DNA from: Lachnospiraceae bacterium UBA1759
GTDB taxonomy: Bacteria > Bacillota > Clostridia > Lachnospirales > Lachnospiraceae
Assembly (NCBI GenBank): GCA_002315555.1
Contig: DCHF01000014.1
Span: 1-64,000 of the forward strand
Length of the DNA stretch: 64,000 nucleotides
Direction: 5' to 3'
The translations under genes were made by a program, and so were the position numbers. The notes below the pieces were generated by a model that was not told the DNA's origin, ran no database searches, and was given only the letters and a program-made list of their open reading frames with translations. The number at the start of each line of letters is the position of its first letter. Within the stretch, counting starts at the first letter, position 1. Of the stretch, positions 57,654 to 64,000 are shown piece after piece.

Positions 57654-58208
57654 ATGAAGAATTTATTTAAATTCAACGTCAAGACCCTCGTTGCTACCGC
57701 AATCGGTGCAGCACTGTTCTTTGTTCTTTCCAAGGTTACCGTTCCGAGCCCGGTTCCGAACACCTACATCTGCCTTCAGTACGGCGTTCAGGCTTTCATC
57801 GCTGTCCTGTTTGGACCGATCGCAGGCTTCCTGTCCGGTTTCATCGGCCACGTTCTCTCTGACCTGAGCTACGGTTCCATTTGGATCAGCTGGGAACTGG
57901 CTACCGGTATCTTCGGTTTACTGATGGGCCTTGTTTCTGCAAAGATCAAGATCGCTGACGGTATCTTCACCGGTAAGGACATCGCTCTGTTCAATATTGC
58001 ACAGGTCATTGCTCACGCTTTCGTTTGGATCGTGATCGCAGCTGTCGGCGACGTTGTTATCTACGCTGAGCCGGCGAACAAGGTATTCCTGCAGGGTGTT
58101 GTTGCTGCTGCTGCAAATATCGTTACCACCGCTATCATCGGTACTCTTCTTTGCCTCGTTTACGCAAAGGCTAAGCCGAAGAAGGGTTCTCTTCAGAAAG
58201 AAGACTGA
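57654..58208 (+). CDS. ECF transporter S component (UPF0397 type)
   Basis: The 184-residue protein has about six membrane helices and the UPF0397 pattern ATAIGAALFFVLSKV, PSPVPNTYICLQYGVQAF, then LFGPIAGFLSGFIGHVLSD. S components bind the vitamin or other small substrate and hand it to the ECF module. The GGAGAA site is 6-7 bases before the ATG at 57654; the frame is open upstream without a start. Lying between two SAM-hydrolase-type genes, its substrate may be related to SAM breakdown (adenosine, methylthio-compounds, ribose or methionine), which is only inferred. Confidence 0.88.
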   Translation: MKNLFKFNVKTLVATAIGAALFFVLSKVTVPSPVPNTYICLQYGVQAFIAVLFGPIAGFLSGFIGHVLSDLSYGSIWISWELATGIFGLLMGLVSAKIKIADGIFTGKDIALFNIAQVIAHAFVWIVIAAVGDVVIYAEPANKVFLQGVVAAAANIVTTAIIGTLLCLVYAKAKPKKGSLQKED

Positions 58209-58268
58209 CGGATCCGTCAGTAAGTTCGGAATACCCGGCAAGAAATTTTTGCCGGGTATTTCTTTTTC
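58205..58268 (+). terminator. Palindrome and intrinsic terminator inside the ECF operon
   Basis: A perfect palindrome CTGACGGATCCGTCAG (58205-58220) overlaps the stop of the S gene. A hairpin (ATACCCGGCAA with TTGCCGGGTAT) follows, with a T-rich run TTTCTTTTTC. It should end part of the transcripts before the ATPase gene. Confidence 0.75.
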
Positions 58269-58303
58269 ACATCGCAGACTGTTTTGGAGTCGGAGGAAAT
58301 TCA

Positions 58304-60013
58304 ATGGAAAAGAAGGTAATGATCGAATTTAAAAACTTCGGTTTTCAATATAACGCACAGGCCGAGCCCACGCTTTACGGAATCGATCTCGCGATCCGCG
58401 AAGGGGAAAAGATCCTGATTGCCGGGCCGTCCGGCTGCGGCAAATCCACGATCGCGCACTGTATCAACGGCCTGATCCCGAACTTTTATCCGGGTACCGT
58501 CACCGGTGATCTGGAGATCATGGGTAAAAACTTCAAGGAACTGAGTATTTCCGCCCTGTCCAAAATAGTCGGCACCGTCCTGCAGGATTCAGACGGCCAG
58601 TTCATCGGCATGACTGTCGGTGAAGACATCGCATTTTCACTGGAAAACGACTGCGTTTCCTATGAGGAACTGCATGAGCGTGTCCGGGCGACCGCTGCCA
58701 TCGTCGGCATCGAAGACCATCTGGACCACGCGCCGACGGATATTTCCGGCGGTCAGAAGCAGCGTGTTTCCCTGGCGGGCGTCATGGTCGATGACGTTCC
58801 GATCCTCCTGTTTGACGAGCCCCTGGCAAACCTGGACCCCGCGACCGGCAAGACTGCTATCGATCTCATCGACCGTATTCAGAAGGAAAGCGGCGCAACG
58901 GTGATCATCATCGAGCATCGTCTTGAAGATGTTCTCTACCGGGATGTGGACCGCGTGATTCTGATGAAGGACGGACACATCATTTCCGACTCCACGCCGG
59001 ATGAACTGCTGTCCTCCTATCTCCTGATCGAAAACGGCATTCGTGAACCGCTGTACATCACGGCAATGAAATATGCGGGCCTTTCCGTAACGACCGCTCA
59101 TGAGCCGCACAGCATCCGCACACTGAAGCTGTCCGAGGAAGAAAAGGCACAGCTGCGCAACTGGTTTGAAACAACGGAAAAGGAAGCGGCGGAAGATAAA
59201 AAGGACATCCTTCTGTCCGCATCACACATCGATTTCCGCTATGATAACGGCTTCCATGCACTGAAGGATATTTCCATGGACGTGAAAAAGGGCGAGCTTC
59301 TGGCCATCGTCGGTCGGAACGGCGCCGGAAAATCCACGTTCTCCAAGATTATCTGCGGCTTTGAAAAGCAGCAGGGCGGTACGCTGATCTTAAACGGTGA
59401 GGACATGAAAACGCTCAGCATCAAGGAACGCGCGGACCACATCGGTTATGTCATGCAGAATCCGAACCAGATGATCAGTAAGCCGATGATCTTTGATGAA
59501 GTCGCCGTCGGTCTCCGCACACGCGGCATCGATGAAGCGACCATTCAGACCCGGGTAGAGGAAACGCTGAAGATCTGCGGCCTGTATCCGATGAGAAAGT
59601 GGCCCGTATCCGCACTCAGCTACGGTCAGAAGAAGCGCGTGACCATCGCATCGATCCTGGTACTGAACCCGGAGATCATCATCCTCGATGAGCCGACCGC
59701 AGGTCAGGACTTCCGCCATTACACCGATATCATGAACTTCCTGCAGAAGATCAATAACGAAGGCATTACGGTCATCATGGTCACCCATGACATGCACCTG
59801 ATGCAGGAATACGCGGATCGTTCCGTGGTATTCTCCGACGGTCAGCTGATTGCGGACGATACCGGTGCAAATATTCTGACGAATCCGGACATCGTCGAGC
59901 GTGCAAGTCTGAAGGAGACTTCACTCTTCGATCTTGCGGTGCTGGCAGGCATCGACCGTCCGAGGGCTTTTGTCCAGCACTTTATCAACTATGACAGGGA
60001 GGTGCGAAAATGA
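58304..60013 (+). CDS. ECF transporter ATPase, two fused ABC domains
   Basis: The 569-residue protein holds both ATPases of the ECF module. Domain 1 has Walker A GPSGCGKST, signature SGGQKQRVSL and Walker B ILLFDEPLANLDP. Domain 2, from about residue 300, has GRNGAGKST, signature LSYGQKKRV (Tyr for the second Gly) and IILDEPTAGQD. It powers uptake with the T and S proteins. GGAGGA precedes the ATG. The stop overlaps the ecfT start (ATGA). Confidence 0.95.
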   Translation: MEKKVMIEFKNFGFQYNAQAEPTLYGIDLAIREGEKILIAGPSGCGKSTIAHCINGLIPNFYPGTVTGDLEIMGKNFKELSISALSKIVGTVLQDSDGQFIGMTVGEDIAFSLENDCVSYEELHERVRATAAIVGIEDHLDHAPTDISGGQKQRVSLAGVMVDDVPILLFDEPLANLDPATGKTAIDLIDRIQKESGATVIIIEHRLEDVLYRDVDRVILMKDGHIISDSTPDELLSSYLLIENGIREPLYITAMKYAGLSVTTAHEPHSIRTLKLSEEEKAQLRNWFETTEKEAAEDKKDILLSASHIDFRYDNGFHALKDISMDVKKGELLAIVGRNGAGKSTFSKIICGFEKQQGGTLILNGEDMKTLSIKERADHIGYVMQNPNQMISKPMIFDEVAVGLRTRGIDEATIQTRVEETLKICGLYPMRKWPVSALSYGQKKRVTIASILVLNPEIIILDEPTAGQDFRHYTDIMNFLQKINNEGITVIMVTHDMHLMQEYADRSVVFSDGQLIADDTGANILTNPDIVERASLKETSLFDLAVLAGIDRPRAFVQHFINYDREVRK

Positions 60014-60837
60014 GTGTGGTATTTGGTTTTGATGAGAAAAAAACGATCTTCCATCGCATGAACGGCGCGTCCAAGCTCCTTTTCCTTTTGGCTGCCGCTG
60101 TTTCCACGATGATCACCTATGATGAACGCTATCTGCTTGCGCTGGCCATCATCTCATTCGGCCTGCTTGCATTCTCCAAGGTATCCCTTTATAAGATCCG
60201 TGTCGTAGTCATCCTGATGGCTGCGCTGATGCTCCTGAATCTGATCATGGTATTTTTATTCGCACCGAATTACGGTCCGGAGCTTTATAACCACCGGACA
60301 GAGCTCTTTAAGATCGCCGGCCCGTACATCGTAACGACGGAACAGCTTCTGTATGAATCCTGCATTCTTTTGAAGCATTTCATCCTGATGCCGTTATGTA
60401 TCATCCTGGTCGTCACCACGAAGCCCAGTGAATTTGCCGCATCCTTAAACCAGATCGGTATCAGTTATAAGGCTTCCTACGCGATATCCTTAACGATCCG
60501 CTACATTCCGGACGTCATCAAGGAATTCCGTGATATTTCCCGTTCCCAGCAGGCACGCGGTGTCGAGATGTCCAAAAAGGCCAGCCTTATCAGCCGTCTG
60601 AAATCCGCGGCGGCGATCATGACCCCGCTCATTTTCAGCAGCATGGAGCACATTGAAGTTATTTCAAACGCGATGGAGCTCCGCGGCTTCGGCAAAAAGA
60701 ATAAGCGTACCTGGTACCGCTACCGTGCATTTAAGAAGCTCGATATTCTCGTCGCCTTCCTGGCGTTTTGTGTCATTGGGACCACGATCCTCCTGCTGTT
60801 TGTCAACGGCGGCCGCTACTGGAACCCGTTTATCTGA
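60010..60837 (+). CDS. ECF transporter T component (EcfT)
   Basis: A 275-residue membrane protein with five to six helices and the coupling helices that end in the Ala-Arg-Gly type motif (SQQARGVEMS and AMELRGFGKK). It links the S protein to the ATPases. It overlaps the ATPase gene by ATGA and uses a GGGAGGT site. The next gene, the second DUF62 protein, begins 53 bp on. Confidence 0.93.
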   Translation: MSVVFGFDEKKTIFHRMNGASKLLFLLAAAVSTMITYDERYLLALAIISFGLLAFSKVSLYKIRVVVILMAALMLLNLIMVFLFAPNYGPELYNHRTELFKIAGPYIVTTEQLLYESCILLKHFILMPLCIILVVTTKPSEFAASLNQIGISYKASYAISLTIRYIPDVIKEFRDISRSQQARGVEMSKKASLISRLKSAAAIMTPLIFSSMEHIEVISNAMELRGFGKKNKRTWYRYRAFKKLDILVAFLAFCVIGTTILLLFVNGGRYWNPFI

Positions 60838-60890
60838 CTTTTCTGCGGCTGCGTAACGTCAGCCGCGTGTTTATATGAAAGGAGTCCAAA

Positions 60891-61733
60891 ATGAAGCCTT
60901 GCATCGTCTGGCAGACTGATTTTACATTGAAATGGGGCGCCGTTGCCGCTATGCGCGGCGTTGTAAAAACGATCGACCCGGAACTCGAGTGCGTGGATAT
61001 CACACATGAGGTCGAACCGTATAATGTTATGGCCGGCAGTCAGGAGCTCATGTATGTTGAGCCGTTCTGGCCGGCAGGAACCGTCTTTGTTTCCGTCGTC
61101 GATCCCGGTGTCGGAACCCCCAGAAAAGCCGCCTGCGCAAAGCTTTCGGACGGCAAGTATGTCATCACCCCGGACAATGGTACCCTCAGCCACCTCTACT
61201 ATTTCGTCGGCGTGGAGGAGATCCGCGAGATCGCGCCGGAGCACCGTCTGAAGGGAACCGAGGAGGTCTCGGTCTTCCACGGCCGCGATATTTTCGCTTA
61301 TACCGCCGCCCTTTTCGCGTCCGGTAAGATCACCTTTGAAGAGATCGGTGAAGCCTATCCGGTCGATGAGATCGTCCGCGTACCGCGCGAGGATGTTGCC
61401 GCGGAGATCACCGGCGATGTTCTCACAGGCTATGTCACCAGCGCCGCCGATGACTTCGGCAGCCTGGTCTTCAACATTCTGACCGCCGATTTTAAAAAGG
61501 CCGGTTTTGTCCACGGTGACATGGTGCACGTGGTCCTGAAGAATGGCGAGACCCCTTACTTTGAGGAGGACGTTCTGTATGAGCGCTCCTTCGGCTATGT
61601 TGAAAAAGGCGCACCGATCGTCTTTAATTCTTCCTATAATTACGTTTCCGTCGGCCTTAACATGGACAACTTCCGTGATAAGTACCATGCGGCCGCCGGC
61701 AAGGAATGGAAAGTGGAACTGACCAAAGCCTGA
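60891..61733 (+). CDS. SAM hydroxide adenosyltransferase (DUF62), intact catalytic set
   Basis: A 280-residue paralogue of the 56738 protein. Motifs are WQTDFTLKWGAVAAMRG, DITHEVEPYNV, VSVVDPGVGTPRK, TPDNGTL and FHGRDIFAYT. Asp71, Arg78 and His130 have the spacing (7 and 52) of the described Asp-Arg-His set, so it is expected to hydrolyse SAM to adenosine and methionine. AAAGGAG precedes the ATG. It is the last gene of the ECF group, and the MATE gene follows after about 60 bp. Confidence 0.93.
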   Translation: MKPCIVWQTDFTLKWGAVAAMRGVVKTIDPELECVDITHEVEPYNVMAGSQELMYVEPFWPAGTVFVSVVDPGVGTPRKAACAKLSDGKYVITPDNGTLSHLYYFVGVEEIREIAPEHRLKGTEEVSVFHGRDIFAYTAALFASGKITFEEIGEAYPVDEIVRVPREDVAAEITGDVLTGYVTSAADDFGSLVFNILTADFKKAGFVHGDMVHVVLKNGETPYFEEDVLYERSFGYVEKGAPIVFNSSYNYVSVGLNMDNFRDKYHAAAGKEWKVELTKA

Positions 61734-61792
61734 CCGCCGGCCCGTTTCCGCTTACTTATTCCCTCCTATTATCTGCGAAATCAGGCATCTTC

Positions 61793-63142
61793 ATGTTTAA
61801 AAAACTCGACCGATCTATTTTTACCGAAACCCTTAACATGGCCTGGCCCGCCGTCGTGGAGTCCTTCTTTGTGGCTCTTGCCGGCATCATCGACTCGGCA
61901 ATGGTCAGCTCGCTTGGCGCAAGCGCCGTGGCGGCCGTGGGTCTTACCCAGCAGCCCCGCAACATCGGCTTCGCCCTTTTCACCGCATTCAACGTTTCCA
62001 TCTCGGCGCTGGTAGCCCGGCGCCGCGGTGAACAAAAACCGAAAGAGGCCAATGAGATCCTTCTCACCGCCCTCATCATCGTCACCGTTCTCAGCATTCT
62101 GATGGGAGCGGCTTTTGTCGTTTTTGCGGACCCGATCATCCGTCTGTGCGGCTCGACAGCCGATACGCAGGACATGGCTGTCACCTATCTTTGCATCGTC
62201 ATGGGCTGCATGATCTTCAACATCATCCAGATGGCCGTAAACTCCGCCCAGCGCGGTTCCGGAAAGACCCGCATCACAATGCGTACCAACCTGACCTCCA
62301 GCGCGATCAATGTTTTGTTCAATTACCTTTTGATCGGCGGTCATTTCGGTTTCCCCGCACTCGGAATCACCGGTGCAGCCATCGCAACCGTCCTCGGTAC
62401 GGTCGTCGCTGCCGTGATGTCGCTGCTCTCTCTTTTCAAAAAGGACAGCTTTGTCAGTCTTCCCTATATTATTCAAAACAAGCTTCGTCCCAAGATGCGT
62501 GCCCTGAAGGACATGGTCCGTATCGGCTACGGCATCTTCCTGGAGCAGCTGCTTCTCCGCTTCGGCTTTATGGCCACGGCGCTCATGGCCGCAAAACAAG
62601 GCACCGCTGCCATGGCCGCGCATCAGGTCGGTATGAACCTTCTGGGACTTTCCTTCGCGTTCGGCGATGGTCTCCAGCAGTCCGCAGTCGCGCTCATCGG
62701 CCGGTCGCTCGGTGAAGCCAAACCCGAAAAAGCAAAAAATTACGGTCACGCCTGCCGCCTGTTCGGTGCCACGATCTCCGTGGTCCTGGCGATCCTCTAT
62801 TTCTTCTTCAGTCGTGCCGTATTCGGCATCTTCTTTGAGGAACAGGAGATCATCGCCATCGGCGTGAGCATTTCCTATATCATCATTGTTACCGTTATTT
62901 TCCAGATCCAGCAGGTCATTTTCAGCGGAAGTCTGCGCGGCGCGGGCGACACGCTGTACACCGCCATTGCGGGCGTCATCAGTGTATCGTTCATCCGTAC
63001 CATCGTCTCCTATGTCTGCTGCTACTTCTTCCACTGGGGGATCATCGGTATCTGGTGCGGCGTTCTGGCGGACCAGTGCTGCCGTTTCATTTTCATGTCC
63101 ACCCGTTTCTACAGCGGCAAGTGGACCAGGATCAAGATCTAA
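61793..63142 (+). CDS. MATE-family efflux transporter
   Basis: The 449-residue protein has twelve helices in two MatE halves, opening FTETLNMAWPAVVESFFVALAGIIDSAMV and with a second half near MVRIGYGIFLEQLLLRFG. It is only distantly related to the MATE protein at 14718. The ATG at 61793 is the first that gives a MATE N-terminus, but its ribosome site is weak (AGG). Export of an ECF-operon-related compound is possible but unsupported. The GH2 gene starts 9 bp after it. Confidence 0.88.
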   Translation: MFKKLDRSIFTETLNMAWPAVVESFFVALAGIIDSAMVSSLGASAVAAVGLTQQPRNIGFALFTAFNVSISALVARRRGEQKPKEANEILLTALIIVTVLSILMGAAFVVFADPIIRLCGSTADTQDMAVTYLCIVMGCMIFNIIQMAVNSAQRGSGKTRITMRTNLTSSAINVLFNYLLIGGHFGFPALGITGAAIATVLGTVVAAVMSLLSLFKKDSFVSLPYIIQNKLRPKMRALKDMVRIGYGIFLEQLLLRFGFMATALMAAKQGTAAMAAHQVGMNLLGLSFAFGDGLQQSAVALIGRSLGEAKPEKAKNYGHACRLFGATISVVLAILYFFFSRAVFGIFFEEQEIIAIGVSISYIIIVTVIFQIQQVIFSGSLRGAGDTLYTAIAGVISVSFIRTIVSYVCCYFFHWGIIGIWCGVLADQCCRFIFMSTRFYSGKWTRIKI

Positions 63143-63151
63143 GGAGTGTCA

Positions 63152-64000
63152 ATGAGTACGTTTTCCTTTGACAATACAAGCTGGGACACGGCCTATCCGC
63201 GACCGCGGATGGTACGTGAGCGTTGGGCGTCATTAAACGGCACCTGGCAGTTTGAACTGTCCCTGCCGCGCAGCATGACGGTTCCGGGCGGTGATCCCGA
63301 CGATTACGGCGTGGAGATTCATGTCCCGTATCCGCCGGAATCCGAGCTTTCCGGTGTTAACTACCCCTTCGGCGATGAGGATGTGCGCTTCTACCGCACT
63401 GCTTTTGCCCTTCCGGACGATTTTGCCGGCCGGATCCTGCTGCACTTCGGTGCGGTGGACCAGGTGGCCGATGTTTTCCTGAACGGCCATCGGCTGGGGC
63501 GACACGAAGGTGGCTACACGCACTTCTCCTTTGATATCACGGAGGTGCTGGAGGAGGTCAACGACCTCATCGTCCGCGTGGAAGACAAGCTGGACGAGTG
63601 CATTTTCCCCTACGGCAAGCAGAAGCACAAACGCGGCGGTATGTGGTACACACCGGTCTCCGGCATCTGGCAGACCGTCTGGGTGGAAGCCGTTCCGGAA
63701 AATTATGTAAAGGACATCGAGGTCACAACAAACGGGGCTGAGGTCACTGTAAAGCTTGAAACGGCGGAAGGCTCTGCTTGTTCTTCACGCCCGGAGCTCC
63801 CCGCTTATCTGACGCTCGCGGAGACCGGAAAGCGCTATGATTTTGATCATAACACCGTGACCTTCACCGTAGATGCCCCCGCGTTCTGGACCCCGGATTC
63901 TCCAACGCTTTATGATTTCACGGTCTGCTACGGGGAGGATTCCGTAGATTCCTATTTTGCCCTCCGCGATCTCACGATCGAAACCGCGAACGGTATGCCG
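63152..64000 (+). CDS. Glycoside hydrolase family 2, N-terminal part (runs off the window)
   Basis: The frame is open to the end of the window (283 codons). It starts with the GH2 sugar-binding jelly-roll (RMVRERWASLNGTWQFEL, VPYPPESELSG, RFYRTAFALPDDF, HFGAVDQVADVFLNGHRLG) and the GGMWYTPVSGIWQTVWVE motif, followed by the first Ig-like domain. The barrel with the catalytic acids lies beyond the window, so beta-galactosidase, glucuronidase and mannosidase types cannot be told apart. AAGGAG is 6 bases before the ATG. Confidence 0.9.
   Translation, partial: MSTFSFDNTSWDTAYPRPRMVRERWASLNGTWQFELSLPRSMTVPGGDPDDYGVEIHVPYPPESELSGVNYPFGDEDVRFYRTAFALPDDFAGRILLHFGAVDQVADVFLNGHRLGRHEGGYTHFSFDITEVLEEVNDLIVRVEDKLDECIFPYGKQKHKRGGMWYTPVSGIWQTVWVEAVPENYVKDIEVTTNGAEVTVKLETAEGSACSSRPELPAYLTLAETGKRYDFDHNTVTFTVDAPAFWTPDSPTLYDFTVCYGEDSVDSYFALRDLTIETANGMP

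Noticed and set aside
61781..63034. A 417-codon frame opposite the second MATE gene
   Set aside because: Extreme Asp/Gly/His content and no start signals; the MATE reading explains the sequence.
1..64000. CRISPR arrays, rRNA and tRNA genes
   Set aside because: No regularly spaced repeats, no rRNA-like blocks and no cloverleaf with a T-loop signature were noticed on reading both strands; a dedicated scan (tRNAscan-SE, CRISPR finder) was not possible.

Overview
The window looks like a chromosome segment of an anaerobic, low-to-mid GC Gram-positive (Firmicutes, Clostridia-like, probably gut-associated). The grounds are a tyrosine T-box leader, a BlaI/BlaR1 pair, many lipobox lipoproteins, an ECF transporter, a glycyl radical enzyme with its activase, AgrC/AgrA-type signalling, and genes for galacturonate/altronate and alpha-glucan or galactoside use. 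Housekeeping and metabolic genes are visibly GC-rich. Three AT-richer islands (about 0.1-5.3 kb, 23.3-30.6 kb and 47.4-50 kb) hold poorly known secreted proteins, lipoproteins and mobile-element scars. Nothing could be searched or computed, so family calls rest on motifs read by eye.

Layout. 0-5.3 kb (minus strand): a BlaI repressor with a strong palindromic operator, a BlaR1-type M56 sensor, then four small secreted or anchored proteins built from two repeating modules. 5.5-6.7 kb: an MFS transporter. 6.9-13.7 kb (minus): an Ig-like/NlpC-P60 wall hydrolase lacking a normal start codon at its membrane anchor, then an esterase - ATP-grasp - TRIC channel - VOC - GH36 operon. 14-16 kb: trmO and a MATE pump. 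16.4-21.4 kb: a DUF4965-type glutaminase-like protein, a short unassigned glycyl radical enzyme and its activase. 21.6-23.2 kb: ACT protein and UPF0210 protein.

23.5-30.6 kb: an orphan Phd/YefM antitoxin with a 12-residue toxin stub, an AgrC/AgrA-like two-component system, and a lipoprotein gene with candidate LytTR sites. A 3.15 kb insertion follows, bounded by a 15-bp direct repeat and carrying a metzincin-like protease and a lipoprotein. The two halves of a transposase gene sit at its ends in reversed order and join in frame only if the segment is closed into a circle. Without it, the lipoprotein and the next membrane protein gene would lie 32 bp apart.

30.7-37.9 kb: amidohydrolase, two MDR dehydrogenases, a GntR regulator and divergent uxaB-uxaA, with shared GTTGTATAC operators on both promoters. 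38-47.3 kb: malQ, a clostripain-family membrane protein, an ABC exporter, a zinc-ribbon protein, an AEC transporter and an amidase lipoprotein. 47.4-49.8 kb: a broken sugar ABC permease fused to a broken lipoprotein, an IS3-like end, and a secreted putative cysteine hydrolase. 50-56.4 kb: aldo/keto reductase, T-box-tyrS, RNHCP protein, glmS followed by a divergent copy of its own 3' end, and a stand-alone GlmU acetyltransferase half.

56.7-64 kb: an ECF transporter (UPF0397 S-component, double ATPase, EcfT) flanked by two SAM-hydroxide-adenosyltransferase (DUF62) genes, one of which lacks the catalytic His; then a MATE pump and the start of a GH2 glycosidase that runs off the window. The most promising leads are the ECF/double-DUF62 cassette, the BlaI/BlaR1 secreted-protein cassette, the circular insertion and the short glycyl radical enzyme.
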